A DNA stretch of 64,000 nucleotides, taken from assembly GCA_036844945.1 (NCBI GenBank), contig DAIUEV010000009.1, positions 9,695-73,694 of the forward strand, read 5' to 3'. The notes under the pieces are model-generated. The model was not told the origin of the DNA, did no database searches, and was given only the letters and a program-made list of their open reading frames with translations. Below, one piece after another: positions 35,814 through 45,137 of this stretch. How positions within the stretch are numbered: the stretch's first letter is position 1; every line of letters begins with the position of its first letter. The DNA comes from Palsa-461 sp036844945 (GTDB lineage: Bacteria; Actinomycetota; Acidimicrobiia; Acidimicrobiales; RAAP-2). Both the position numbers and the translations under genes were made by a program.

Positions 35814-36752
35814 ATGAAGATCGCCATGGTCGGGCTCGGGAAGATGGGCGCCAACATGTCCGAGCGGCTGATGGCGGGCGGCCACCAGGTCGTCGCGTAC
35901 GACCTCTCGGCCGACGCTCGCAACGCCCTCGGGGCGAAGGGCGCGATCGTGGCGGAGGATCTCGACGACCTCGCGAAGAAGCTGGAGCCGCCCCGGGCCG
36001 CCTGGGTGATGGTGCCGGCCGGACCGCCCACCGACCAGACGATCGACGCCCTGGCCGAGCGGTTCGAGCGGGGCGACGTCGTCGTCGACGGAGGCAACTC
36101 CAACTACAAGGACGCGAAGGCCACGGCCGACCGCCTCGCCGCCAAGGGCATCGGGTTCGTCGACGCCGGCACGTCGGGCGGCGTATGGGGTCTCACCGAG
36201 GGCTACTGCCTCATGGTCGGCGGGACCCAGGAGTCGGTGGCCGTGGTGGAGCCGGCGCTTCTGTCACTCGCGCCCGAGGGCGGCTACGCGCACGTCGGCC
36301 CGGTCGGCGCCGGCCACTTCGTGAAGATGGTCCACAACGGCATCGAGTACGGCCTCATGCAGGCCTATGCCGAGGGATTCGAGATCATGGGGGCGGCCGA
36401 CGAGTTCGACCTCGACCTCCACGAGATCGCGGCGATCTGGCGCTACGGCTCGGTCGTGCGCAGCTGGCTGCTCGAGCTGACCGAGCGGGCGTTGCGGCCG
36501 GGCCTGGGCTTCGAGGACATCAAGGGCGAGGTCACCGACTCGGGCGAGGGCCGCTGGACCGTCGAAGAAGCGATCGCCCGGGCCGTCCCGGCACCGGCGA
36601 TCTCCGCCGCGCTCTACGCGCGCTTCGCGTCGCGCCAGAAGGATTCGTTCGCCAACAAGCTGCTCGCGGCACTGCGCAACCAGTTCGGCGGCCACGCGGT
36701 CACCCTCGAGTCCGGCCAGGCGGGCCTCGAGACCTCCACCCCGAAGAACTGA
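35814..36752 (+). CDS. gnd: 6-phosphogluconate dehydrogenase, decarboxylating (short form)
   Basis: The 312-residue protein begins MKIAMVGLGKMGANM, the Rossmann GxGxxG, then has VVDGGNSNYKD and DAGTSGGVWGL with the catalytic helix GHFVKMVHNGIEYGLMQAYAEGFE. The short (about 300-residue) class lacks the large C-terminal domain of E. coli Gnd and is often NAD-dependent. It converts 6-phosphogluconate to ribulose 5-phosphate. GAGGAG lies six bases before the ATG. Confidence 0.93.
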   Translation: MKIAMVGLGKMGANMSERLMAGGHQVVAYDLSADARNALGAKGAIVAEDLDDLAKKLEPPRAAWVMVPAGPPTDQTIDALAERFERGDVVVDGGNSNYKDAKATADRLAAKGIGFVDAGTSGGVWGLTEGYCLMVGGTQESVAVVEPALLSLAPEGGYAHVGPVGAGHFVKMVHNGIEYGLMQAYAEGFEIMGAADEFDLDLHEIAAIWRYGSVVRSWLLELTERALRPGLGFEDIKGEVTDSGEGRWTVEEAIARAVPAPAISAALYARFASRQKDSFANKLLAALRNQFGGHAVTLESGQAGLETSTPKN

Positions 36753-36760
36753 GTTTCGAG

Positions 36761-38272
36761 ATGAGCGAGGTGTCCCCCGTCGCGACGCGGGTGGCGAAGA
36801 CGCCGCCCCCGCTCGCCCTCATCATCTTCGGAGCGTCCGGCGATCTCACCGCGCGCAAGATCCTTCCGGCCCTGGCCGATCTGGCCAACCGGGGCCGGCT
36901 GAACGAGCGGTTCTGCGTGATCGGGGTGGCCCGGACCGAGTGGACCGACGTGGAGTTCCAGCAGGTGGCCCTGAAGGCCGACCCGAGCGGCGGCGAGACC
37001 TGGGCGCGGCTCGTGAAGTGCTTCCGCTACGTCCCCGGCGAGTATGCCGCCACTGCGACCTTCGACGCGTTGCGCGAGGTCCTCACCGACGCCGACGCCC
37101 ACCAGGGCACCGCGGGGAACCGCGTGTACTACCTCGCCACCATCCCCGACGTGTTCGGCCTGGTGGCCGGCGCCTTGGCCAAGGAGGGCTGTAACCATCC
37201 CGGCGAGGGCGGCGACTTCGTCCGGCTCGTGGTCGAGAAGCCATTCGGGCGGGACCTCGACAGCGCCCTCGACCTCGACGCCACCCTGCACGCGGCGTTC
37301 GACGAGAGCCAGATCTTCCGCATCGACCACTACCTCGGGAAAGAGACGGTCCAGAACGTCCTCGCGCTGCGTTTCGCCAACGCGATCTTCGAGCCCATCT
37401 GGAACCGACGCTACGTCGAGCAGGTCCAGATCACCGTGGCCGAATCGATCGGGGTCGAGCACCGGGGCGGCTTCTACGAAACGGCCGGAGCGCTGCGCGA
37501 CATCGTGCAGAACCACGTCATGCAGGTCCTCGCTCTCACGATGATGGAGCCGCCGACCTGGATGGACGCCGAGCACATCAGGGACGAGAAGGTCAAGCTC
37601 CTGAGGGCCATCGACATCCCGACCCCCGACGAGGCGGTCGACAAGTCGGTGCGCGGGCAGTACGGGGCCGGGGTGGTCGACCAGCAGCAGGTGGTCGCGT
37701 ACCGCGACGAGGACGGGGTCGATCCCCACAGCGAGACCGAGACCTACGTCGCGCTGCGTCTGCACGTCGACAACTGGAGGTGGGCGGGGGTGCCGGTGTA
37801 CGTGCGCACCGGCAAGCGCCTCCCGGCCCGGGTCACCGAGGTGGCCCTCCAGTTCCACGAGGTCCCCTTCCTCGCCTTCGAGAGCACGCTCACCCGTGCG
37901 CTCCGGCCGAACGTGCTGGCGCTGCGCATCCAGCCGCACGAGGGCATCTCGCTGCACTTCGGGGCGAAGGTCCCGGGCGAGGCGTTCTCGGTCCAGTCGG
38001 TGTCCATGGACTTCGGCTACGAGAAGGCGATCGCCGAGACGGGCATGGACGGCTATACCCGGCTGTTGTTCGATGCGATGTGCGGGGATCCCACCCTCTT
38101 CATCCGGACCGACGAGGTGGAGCAGGCCTGGCGGATCGTCGATCCCTACCTCGAGGCATGGGCCCAGCCGGGGGGCGGTCTCCACTTCTACCCGTCCGGG
38201 ACGTGGGGCCCCCGCATCGCCGACCTCCTGCTCGAGCGCTCCGGCGATGCCTGGCGGGAGCCGGTCCTGTGA
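36761..38272 (+). CDS. zwf: glucose-6-phosphate dehydrogenase
   Basis: The 503-residue enzyme has the NADP-binding GASGDLT (24-30), the glucose-6-phosphate site RIDHYLGKETVQN with the catalytic His, and the C-terminal FIRTDEVEQAWRIVDP. It makes 6-phosphogluconolactone and NADPH. It starts eight bases after gnd. The usual actinobacterial partner OpcA is not encoded here. A GTGA overlap joins it to the lactonase. Confidence 0.95.
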   Translation: MSEVSPVATRVAKTPPPLALIIFGASGDLTARKILPALADLANRGRLNERFCVIGVARTEWTDVEFQQVALKADPSGGETWARLVKCFRYVPGEYAATATFDALREVLTDADAHQGTAGNRVYYLATIPDVFGLVAGALAKEGCNHPGEGGDFVRLVVEKPFGRDLDSALDLDATLHAAFDESQIFRIDHYLGKETVQNVLALRFANAIFEPIWNRRYVEQVQITVAESIGVEHRGGFYETAGALRDIVQNHVMQVLALTMMEPPTWMDAEHIRDEKVKLLRAIDIPTPDEAVDKSVRGQYGAGVVDQQQVVAYRDEDGVDPHSETETYVALRLHVDNWRWAGVPVYVRTGKRLPARVTEVALQFHEVPFLAFESTLTRALRPNVLALRIQPHEGISLHFGAKVPGEAFSVQSVSMDFGYEKAIAETGMDGYTRLLFDAMCGDPTLFIRTDEVEQAWRIVDPYLEAWAQPGGGLHFYPSGTWGPRIADLLLERSGDAWREPVL

Positions 38273-38976
38273 GGGGGCGCGCCGCCGAGGTCCTCGCGGC
38301 CACCGAGCCGGTCGACGACGTCCCGGACAGCTTCGTGGCGATGCTGAAGGGACGCTTCGAGGACCGAGCCGGCCCCCGGTTCGTCCTCTTCCTCTCCGGG
38401 GGCGCGACCGCGGCCGCCTGCTACGACCGCGCCGCCGAGCGCGCCGAGATCGACTGGTCGCTCGTCGACGTCTACCTGGGCGACGAGCGGCTCGTGCCTC
38501 CAGAGGACCCCGACGCCAACCAGCGCCTGGTGCGCGAGCACCTCGTCGATCCGCTCGGGGGTGTGGGATCCTTCACCCCCATGGCCACCGAGGGGGATCC
38601 GGCCGAGAACGCCGACGCCTACGACCGGGCGCTGCGCTCGCTTCTCTCGGGACCGGGCATCGACCTCATCCACCTCGGCCTCGGCCCCGACGGCCACACC
38701 GCCTCGTTGTTCCCCCTGGCCCCGAGCCTGGAGGAGACCGGCCGGCTGTGTGTGGCCACCGAGGACCCGAGCAAGCGCAACCCCCATACGCGACTGAGCG
38801 TCACCTACCCCCTCATCGACGCCGCCCGGCAGGCCGTGTTCACGGTGAGCGGGCCGGAGAAGCACGAGGCGGTGCGCCGGATCCGCGACGGCGAGAACCT
38901 GCCGGCCGCCCGCGTCGCCTCGGCCGAGGTCCGCTGGCTCCTCGACCCCCCGGCGAACGGCGGGCCCTCGTGGTGA
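38269..38976 (+). CDS. pgl: 6-phosphogluconolactonase
   Basis: The 235-residue protein has FLSGGATAAACYDRAA, VYLGDERLVPPEDPDANQRLVREHL and IHLGLGPDGHTASLFP, the set of motifs of the DevB/Pgl family that hydrolyse 6-phosphogluconolactone. Both boundaries are GTGA overlaps, with zwf before and fbiC after. This is the last oxidative pentose phosphate step encoded here. Confidence 0.94.
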   Translation: MRGRAAEVLAATEPVDDVPDSFVAMLKGRFEDRAGPRFVLFLSGGATAAACYDRAAERAEIDWSLVDVYLGDERLVPPEDPDANQRLVREHLVDPLGGVGSFTPMATEGDPAENADAYDRALRSLLSGPGIDLIHLGLGPDGHTASLFPLAPSLEETGRLCVATEDPSKRNPHTRLSVTYPLIDAARQAVFTVSGPEKHEAVRRIRDGENLPAARVASAEVRWLLDPPANGGPSW

Positions 38977-41270
38977 GCCCACTGGGCGCCGCGCCCGACG
39001 CCGGCGCGCTCCTGGCCGCCGGCCTCGACGAGCTCACCGCGGCGGCGCGGGCGGTGCGCGACCGGCGCCACCACAACCGCGTCACCTACTCGCCCAAGGT
39101 GTTCATCCCGCTCACGATGCTGTGCCGCGACCGCTGCGGGTACTGCACCTTCGCCAAACCCCCGGCGCGCCTCGACGCCCCCTACCTCGGCCGCGACGAG
39201 GTGCTCGCGATCGCGAGTGCGGGCCGCGACGCCGGTTGCAAGGAGGCGCTGTTCACCCTCGGCGAGCGCCCCGAACTGCGCTACCCCGCCGCCGCCGCCT
39301 GGCTGGCCGACCACGGCTACGCGTCGACCGTCGACTATCTCGCCGCCATGTGCGCCGCCGTGCTCGAGGAGACCGGGCTCCTCCCCCACGCCAACGCGGG
39401 CGCCCTCTTCGGCGAGGAGCTGGCCCGCCTGCGCCCGGTCACGGCCAGCCAGGGGATGATGATCGAGACGCTGGCCGAGGGGCTCGACGCCCACCGCGGC
39501 GCTCCCGACAAGACCCCGGCCCGCCGCCTCGCCACCCTGGAAGCGGCCGGCGAGCTCATGATCCCCTTCACCACCGGGATCCTGGTCGGCATCGGGGAGA
39601 CCCGGATCCAGCGCATCGAGGCCCTGGAGGCGATCGCCACGGCCCACCGCCGCCACGGCCACGTCCAGGAGGTGATCGTCCAGAACTTCCTGCCCAAGGC
39701 GGGCACCGCGATGGTCCGCGCCCCGGCGTGCCCCGAGGACGAGCTGCGCTGGTCGATCGCGGTCGCCCGCCTGGTGCTGCCCGAAGAGATCCACGTCCAG
39801 GCGCCGCCCAACCTCTCCGACGACCTGGTCCCCCTCCTCGAGGCCGGCATCGACGACTGGGGCGGCGTCTCGCCGGTCACCGCCGACCACGTCAACCCGG
39901 AGCGGGCCTGGCCCGCCCTCGAACGGCTCGAGGCGCTGACCGAGGCGGCCGGCCACACGCTCGCGCCGCGCCTCACCATCTACCCCGAGTACGCCCTCGA
40001 CCCCGAGCGCTGGCTCGACGACGCGATGCGGTTCTTCGTCCTCGACGCCTCCGACGCGGAGGGACTGGCGAGGGAGGCGGCGTGGTGCTCCGGCGGGGAG
40101 GCCGACCCGCCGGCCCTCCTCGACCCGGTGAAGGTGGCCGCCCCGAGCGCCCGGAGCGCGGTGGGCGAGGTCCTGGCCGCGGTGGCCTCGGGGGCCGAGG
40201 TCGGCGAGGACGAGATCGTGACCTTGTTCTCGGCCCGGGGTTCCGAGGTGCGCGAGGTGGCCGCGCTCGCCGACCAGCTGCGACGACAAACCGTGGGCGA
40301 CGACGTCACCTACGTGATCAACCGAAACATCAACTACACCAACGTCTGCACGTTCCGGTGCAAGTTCTGCGCGTTCTCGAAGGGCCCACTGTCGCTCAAC
40401 CTGCGCGGCGCGCCGTACCTGCTGGACCTCGACGAGGTGAGCCGACGGGTGGCCGAGGCCGAGACCCTGGGCGCGACCGAGGTGTGCCTCCAGGGCGGCA
40501 TCCACCCCAACTTCGACGGCGACTACTACCTCGACGTCCTGAAGGCGGTGCGTGCCGGCTCCGAGCGCATCCACATCCACGCCTTCACCGCGCTCGAGGT
40601 CACCGAAGGGGCCCGCCGCTCCGGGGTGCCGCTCACCGAGTACCTCGCCCAGTTGCGCGACGCCGGCCTCAAGACCCTCCCGGGCACTGCAGCCGAGATC
40701 CTCGACGACGAGGTTCGCGCCGTGCTGTGCCCGGACAAGGTCAACACCGAGGAGTGGTTGGAGGCCCACCGGGCCGCCCACGCGGTCGGCCTGCGTTCGA
40801 ACGTGACCATCATGTTCGGGTCGATCGAACAGCCCCGTTCGTGGGCCCGCCACATCGTGGCCACCCGGGCGCTGCAGCGGGAGACCGGCGGCTTCACCGA
40901 GTTCGTGCCGCTTCCCTTCGTGCACATGGCCACGCCGATCTACCTAGCGCGCCGGGCCCGGCGCGGCCCCACCTTCCGCGAGGCGCTGCTCATGCACGCG
41001 GTCGGCCGGATCGCCTACGCCGGGGCGATCGACAACATCCAGGTCAGCTGGGTGAAGATGGGACTGGAGGGGGCGCGGCAGGTGCTGCGGGCCGGCGCCA
41101 ACGACATCGGCGGCACCCTCATGGACGAGAACATCTCGCGCGCGGCGGGGGCAACCCACGGCCAGCGGCTCGAGGTGGAGGAAATGGCCGAGCTGGTCGC
41201 CCCGCTCGGCCGCCCGCTCGTGCAGCGCACCACCCTCTACGGCCGTCCCCCCGCGCTGGCCGCCGGGTGA
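38973..41270 (+). CDS. fbiC: FbiC, fused CofG-CofH F0 synthase
   Basis: This 765-residue protein contains two radical SAM domains. The N-terminal (CofG) domain has Cys51, Cys55 and Cys58 in CRDRCGYCTF; the C-terminal (CofH) domain has Cys459, Cys463 and Cys466 in CTFRCKFCAF. Together they build the 5-deazaflavin chromophore F0 of coenzyme F420 from tyrosine and 5-amino-6-ribitylaminouracil. The in-frame extension upstream of 38970 is shadow of pgl. GTG 38973 overlaps the pgl stop. The ribityl precursor derives from ribulose 5-phosphate, so the operon context is logical. Confidence 0.95.
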   Translation: MSPLGAAPDAGALLAAGLDELTAAARAVRDRRHHNRVTYSPKVFIPLTMLCRDRCGYCTFAKPPARLDAPYLGRDEVLAIASAGRDAGCKEALFTLGERPELRYPAAAAWLADHGYASTVDYLAAMCAAVLEETGLLPHANAGALFGEELARLRPVTASQGMMIETLAEGLDAHRGAPDKTPARRLATLEAAGELMIPFTTGILVGIGETRIQRIEALEAIATAHRRHGHVQEVIVQNFLPKAGTAMVRAPACPEDELRWSIAVARLVLPEEIHVQAPPNLSDDLVPLLEAGIDDWGGVSPVTADHVNPERAWPALERLEALTEAAGHTLAPRLTIYPEYALDPERWLDDAMRFFVLDASDAEGLAREAAWCSGGEADPPALLDPVKVAAPSARSAVGEVLAAVASGAEVGEDEIVTLFSARGSEVREVAALADQLRRQTVGDDVTYVINRNINYTNVCTFRCKFCAFSKGPLSLNLRGAPYLLDLDEVSRRVAEAETLGATEVCLQGGIHPNFDGDYYLDVLKAVRAGSERIHIHAFTALEVTEGARRSGVPLTEYLAQLRDAGLKTLPGTAAEILDDEVRAVLCPDKVNTEEWLEAHRAAHAVGLRSNVTIMFGSIEQPRSWARHIVATRALQRETGGFTEFVPLPFVHMATPIYLARRARRGPTFREALLMHAVGRIAYAGAIDNIQVSWVKMGLEGARQVLRAGANDIGGTLMDENISRAAGATHGQRLEVEEMAELVAPLGRPLVQRTTLYGRPPALAAG

Positions 41271-42466
41271 GCGCCGAGGGCGAGGCCGAGGCGGAGCGGG
41301 CCGCGTCCTCCGGCGGGCCCGAGCCGGTCCCGCTCGCCGCCGTTCCCCCGGTCATCGCGCCGGCCGAATCGCCGGACCCCGAGGTCGTCGAGGCCTCCCT
41401 CGAGACCTTGATCGGCAGCCGGCAGCTGTCGCGGACCCAGGCCAACCTGCTCCGCTCGATGCTCTCGTCGCTGTGGGCGATGACCAAGGAGGGCACGAGC
41501 GCGGGCGACCTCAAGATCGCGGATGCCGCACTGGCCGAGATGACCGAGGCCTTCCGGGTGTTCCGCCCCTACCGCGACGTCCGCAAGCTCACCATGTTCG
41601 GGTCGGCCCGCACCCGGCCGGCCGACCCGGTTTACATGCTGGCCCGGGACCTCGCCGCCGAGCTCGCCGAGGCCGGATGGATGGTGGTGACGGGGGCGGG
41701 TCCGGGGATCATGGCGGCCGGCATCGAGGGCGCGGGCGCCGAGCGCTCCTTCGGGGTGAACATCCGGCTCCCCTTCGAGCAGGGCGCCAACCGCTTCATC
41801 GCGCAGGACCCGAAGCTCGTCGAGATGCGCTACTTCTTCACGCGCAAGCTGATGCTGATCAAGGAGTCCCACGGCTACGCGGTCTTGCCCGGCGGCTTCG
41901 GCACCCTGGACGAGTGCTACGAGTTGCTCACCCTCCTGCAGACGGGCAAGGCCGAGCCCGCCCCCGTGGTGCTGGTCGAGACCCCGGGCGGCTCCTACTG
42001 GGACCAGTGGCGCTCCTTCGTCGAGGAGCTGACCCACGGCGCCGGTTTCATCTCACCCGACGACCTGTGCCTGTACCGAATCGTGACCAGCGTCGACGAC
42101 GCGGCGCGCGAGGTCCTCGACTTCTACCGCAACTACCACTCGTGCCGGTGGGTGGGCGACCTGTTGGTGCTGCGCGTGCAGACCGCGCCGAACCAAAAGG
42201 AGCTGGCCGACCTGAACGCCCAGTTCGGCGACATCGTGGCCGGGGGCTCCATCCGCCTCGCCTCGCCGTTCCCGCCCGAGCGCACCGATGGCGACCAGCT
42301 GGACCTCAAGCGGGTCGTGCTCCGGTTCGACCGGATCCACTACGGCCGCCTCCGCCGGCTGATCGACGCGCTCAACCGGTTGGCGGACCGAGGGGGCCGG
42401 GCGGCAAGCGCCCGAGCGCAGCGGCGACCAGCGCCGCCATCTGGCCCGGGCTCGGCAACGGGGTGA
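41267..42466 (+). CDS. LOG-family Rossmann protein (PGGFGTLDE motif)
   Basis: The 399-residue protein has a disordered N-terminus (1-45), GAGPGIMAAGIEGA, and PGGFGTLDE starting at 208, which is the nucleotide-5'-monophosphate phosphoribohydrolase signature of LOG/TIGR00730 proteins. The family cleaves nucleoside monophosphates to base and ribose 5-phosphate, and some members make cytokinins. A ribose-5-phosphate product would fit this operon. The C-terminal extension of about 100 residues is not typical, and its last 95 bases overlap the opposing lipoprotein gene. Confidence 0.85.
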   Translation: MSAEGEAEAERAASSGGPEPVPLAAVPPVIAPAESPDPEVVEASLETLIGSRQLSRTQANLLRSMLSSLWAMTKEGTSAGDLKIADAALAEMTEAFRVFRPYRDVRKLTMFGSARTRPADPVYMLARDLAAELAEAGWMVVTGAGPGIMAAGIEGAGAERSFGVNIRLPFEQGANRFIAQDPKLVEMRYFFTRKLMLIKESHGYAVLPGGFGTLDECYELLTLLQTGKAEPAPVVLVETPGGSYWDQWRSFVEELTHGAGFISPDDLCLYRIVTSVDDAAREVLDFYRNYHSCRWVGDLLVLRVQTAPNQKELADLNAQFGDIVAGGSIRLASPFPPERTDGDQLDLKRVVLRFDRIHYGRLRRLIDALNRLADRGGRAASARAQRRPAPPSGPGSATG

Positions 42467-43106
42467 ACGGGAGGGTCGACGCCGTCGAGGCCGAGAAGTT
42501 CACCGAGCTCGACCAGGTGAGGTTCAGCACGTAGGGGCCCTTGGCGACCACCACGGTCGCGTCCTTCAGCTCCTGGACGCTCGACCGGCCCTGGTCCTCG
42601 ACCGCGACCAGCCCGGGCGTGGGCGCGGGGAGGGTCACCGCCGGTGCGCCGTTCGTGCAGGTCAGGAGGGCTCTTTCGATCCGGGCGACGAGGCCGGCCG
42701 CCTCGTTCGCGGTGGTGACCTCGCCCAGGGTCTCGGAGACCCCGGAGCTGCTCGAGCCTTCCCCCACCCCCTCCTCCGCCTGGTTCACCGACGTGGCGAA
42801 GTCGATGTCGGCGATCGGCACGATGCTTGGCACCGAGGCGACGAAGCTCCCCCGCCCGGTGCCGGCCCGCAGTGGTGGGCCGGCCGTGAGGCCGGCGGGG
42901 GCGTCGGCCGCGCCGAGGAGGAACCCCTCGAGGTCGACGCCCGGGCGTTGGTCGTCGTCGGTGATGATCGTCCCGCACGGCTCCATCGAGAAGGCCGGGG
43001 CGGTGGTCGTGGTCACGACGGTACGCGGGGCGGGGCGCGATGGCGGGTGCGGCGCTGCGGTGGCCCCGCATCCCCCGCCGAGCAGCGTGCCGAGCGCGAA
43101 GGCCAC
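42372..43106 (-). CDS. secreted or lipoprotein of unknown function
   Basis: The 244-residue protein starts VAFALGTLLGGGC, a short hydrophobic stretch with a Cys at 13 that may be lipidated, although the -3 residue Gly makes a poor lipobox. A Thr/Pro-rich spacer and a folded domain follow. Sequence upstream in frame is open and the real N-terminus may be longer; no ATG or GTG is found there. No family is recognised. Its 3' end overlaps the LOG gene on the other strand. Confidence 0.55.
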   Translation of the reverse strand: MAFALGTLLGGGCGATAAPHPPSRPAPRTVVTTTTAPAFSMEPCGTIITDDDQRPGVDLEGFLLGAADAPAGLTAGPPLRAGTGRGSFVASVPSIVPIADIDFATSVNQAEEGVGEGSSSSGVSETLGEVTTANEAAGLVARIERALLTCTNGAPAVTLPAPTPGLVAVEDQGRSSVQELKDATVVVAKGPYVLNLTWSSSVNFSASTASTLPFTPLPSPGQMAALVAAALGRLPPGPLGPPTG

Positions 43107-43138
43107 GGCGAGGCCTGGTCGTCGCGCGGCTCGGGCCG

Positions 43139-43357
43139 TTACTCGTCCCGTCGAGCCGAGCCCTCGAGCTCGGTCGCGGCCTTCTCCAGGGCCCGGGCCG
43201 CCCGGGTGAGGCGGCGCTCCTCGGCCGCCTTCTCCGCCGGGTCGCCGGCCCGGCGTTCGGTCGCGTCGAGCAGCCGGTCGAGGGCGAGGTCGGCCAGCTC
43301 CTCGGCGAGGGCCCGGATGCGGCCGGCCAGCTCGGCCAGCTGTTCGCCCCCGGTCAA
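43139..43357 (-). CDS. small coiled-coil protein coupled to the acyl-CoA ligase
   Basis: The 72-residue protein is nearly all helix (QLAELAGRIRALAEELADLALDRLLDATERR ... EERRLTRAARALEKAATELEGSARRDE) with a heptad-like Leu/Ala pattern. The likely start is TTG 43357, overlapping the ligase TGA as TTGA. A role in the ligase's assembly is only a guess from the coupling. Confidence 0.55.
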   Translation of the reverse strand: MTGGEQLAELAGRIRALAEELADLALDRLLDATERRAGDPAEKAAEERRLTRAARALEKAATELEGSARRDE

Positions 43358-44982
43358 GCCGGCGGTCGGTCGAGCGTGATCACCTCGAGCTCGCCGTCGG
43401 CGTGGCGGGCCCGCAACACCTTCTTGTCGAACTTGCCCACCGAGGTCTTGGGAACCGAGTCGACGAACGCCCACCGCTCGGGGGTCGCCCAGCGCGCCAC
43501 CTTGCCGGTCAGGAAGGCCTGCAACTCGGCCGCGTCGGGCTGCTTCCCCTCGCGGGGCACCACGCAGACGAGGGGCCGTTCGTCCCAACGGCTGTCGGGC
43601 ACCGCGATCACCGCCGCCTCGAAGACGTCGGGGTGGCCCATGACCAGGCCCTCGAGCTCGACCGAGGAGATCCACTCGCCGCCCGACTTGATGACGTCCT
43701 TGGTGCGGTCCGAGATGGTCATGTACCCCCGGTCGTCGAGGCTGCCGACGTCGCCGGTGCACAGCCAGCCGTCGTGGAAGCGCTGCGGGTCGTCGTCCTT
43801 GTAATAGGAGGCGGTGACCCAGGGGCCGCGGATCTCGAACTCCCCCACCGACTCGCCGTCGTTGGGCAGCACCTGGCCGTCCGCGTCGACCACCCGGACC
43901 TCGACCGCCGGCACGATGCGGCCGGCCTTCACCCGGTACTCGATCTCCCGCTCCGGCGGGAGCCCGGCCGGCGGCCGCCCGAAGGCGGCCAGCGGGCTCG
44001 TCTCGGTCATGCCCCAGCCCTGGATCATCTCGGCGCCCACCCGCTCGGCGAACGCCTCGATGAGGGCCCGGGGCACCGCCGAGCCACCGCAGGTGACCGA
44101 GCGCAGCGAGCTGAGGTCGGCCCCCGACGAGGTCCCGAGCGCGCGCAGGAGGTCGTTCCAGACCGTCGGCACGCCACAGGAGAGCGTCACCTTCTGGTCC
44201 TCGATGATCTGGAGGAGCCGCTCGCCCTGGACGAAGGACTGGGGCATCACGAGGTCGGCCCCCACGATCCAGCAGCTGTAGGGGGTGCCCCACGCGTTGG
44301 CGTGGAACATCGGCACGATGACGAGGAGGCGGTCCCGGTCGGTCATCCCGATCGAGCTGGCCGAGACGTGCGCCATCGTGTGCAGGAACGTCGAGCGGTG
44401 GGAGTAGACGACCCCCTTCGGGTTCCCGGTGGTGCCGCTCGTGTAGCACATCGCCGCCGCGTCGAGCTCGTCGATGACCGGCCAGTCGTAGCCGGGCTCC
44501 TCGGCGGCGAGGAGCCCGTCGAAGGAGTGGGCGGTGCCGAAGGGCGAGGTGTCGCCCTCGCCGATGACGATCAGGTGCTCGACCGTCTTGAGCTCGTCCC
44601 ACACGTTGGCCAGCACCGGCAGGAGCGAGGCGTCGGCGATCACCACCTTGTCCTCGGCGTGGTTGGCCACATACGCGAGCTGCTCGGGGAACAGCCGGAT
44701 GTTGAGGGTGTGCAGGACCGCGCCCATTGAGGGGACGCCGAGGTAGGCGGCCAGGTGCTCCTGGTTGTTCCACAGGAAGGTGCCGACCCGGTCGCCTCGC
44801 CCGACCCCGAGGCGGCCGAGCGCCTTGGCCAGCCGCTCGGCCTGGTCGGCCACCTCGGTGAAGGTGGCCGACCGGTAGCCGTCGGGCATCACGGTGACCA
44901 CCTCGCTGTCGCCGTAGACCTCCTGGCCGTGACGAAGGATGTGGCTGATCAGGAGCGGGAACTCCTGCATGGTGCTGCGCAT
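43354..44982 (-). CDS. acyl-CoA ligase (AMP-dependent, FadD-type)
   Basis: The 542-residue enzyme has the AMP-binding motif CYTSGTTGNPKGVVYSHR (about 179-196), GWGMTE, the hinge-like YKDDDPQRFHDGWLCTGDVG and the C-terminal GKFDKKVLR with the catalytic Lys. It activates fatty or other carboxylic acids as CoA thioesters. The medium- or long-chain class is likely; the exact acid is unknown. GGAGG lies five to six bases before ATG 44982. TACGCT at 45017-45022 may be its -10 box. Confidence 0.92.
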   Translation of the reverse strand: MRSTMQEFPLLISHILRHGQEVYGDSEVVTVMPDGYRSATFTEVADQAERLAKALGRLGVGRGDRVGTFLWNNQEHLAAYLGVPSMGAVLHTLNIRLFPEQLAYVANHAEDKVVIADASLLPVLANVWDELKTVEHLIVIGEGDTSPFGTAHSFDGLLAAEEPGYDWPVIDELDAAAMCYTSGTTGNPKGVVYSHRSTFLHTMAHVSASSIGMTDRDRLLVIVPMFHANAWGTPYSCWIVGADLVMPQSFVQGERLLQIIEDQKVTLSCGVPTVWNDLLRALGTSSGADLSSLRSVTCGGSAVPRALIEAFAERVGAEMIQGWGMTETSPLAAFGRPPAGLPPEREIEYRVKAGRIVPAVEVRVVDADGQVLPNDGESVGEFEIRGPWVTASYYKDDDPQRFHDGWLCTGDVGSLDDRGYMTISDRTKDVIKSGGEWISSVELEGLVMGHPDVFEAAVIAVPDSRWDERPLVCVVPREGKQPDAAELQAFLTGKVARWATPERWAFVDSVPKTSVGKFDKKVLRARHADGELEVITLDRPPA

Positions 44983-45016
44983 CGCTGCCTCCCCCTGGGC
45001 CCGGACGACCACATCG

Positions 45017-45022
45017 AGCGTA
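45017..45022 (-). promoter_or_regulatory. possible -10 box, acyl-CoA ligase gene
   Basis: TACGCT lies 34 bases before ATG 44982, in the 155-bp divergent gap, leaving a leader of about 28 bases with a Shine-Dalgarno. Confidence 0.35.
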
Positions 45023-45137
45023 TCTGGGCCGGCGGTCGCGGTCCCCGGTCGCCTGTCGCCCACGCACCGCAGGACGCCCCGCCCGTCCCGCGCCCGCACC
45101 CCCGGCCGACCGTTGCGCCACGACGGAGGAGGACTGC

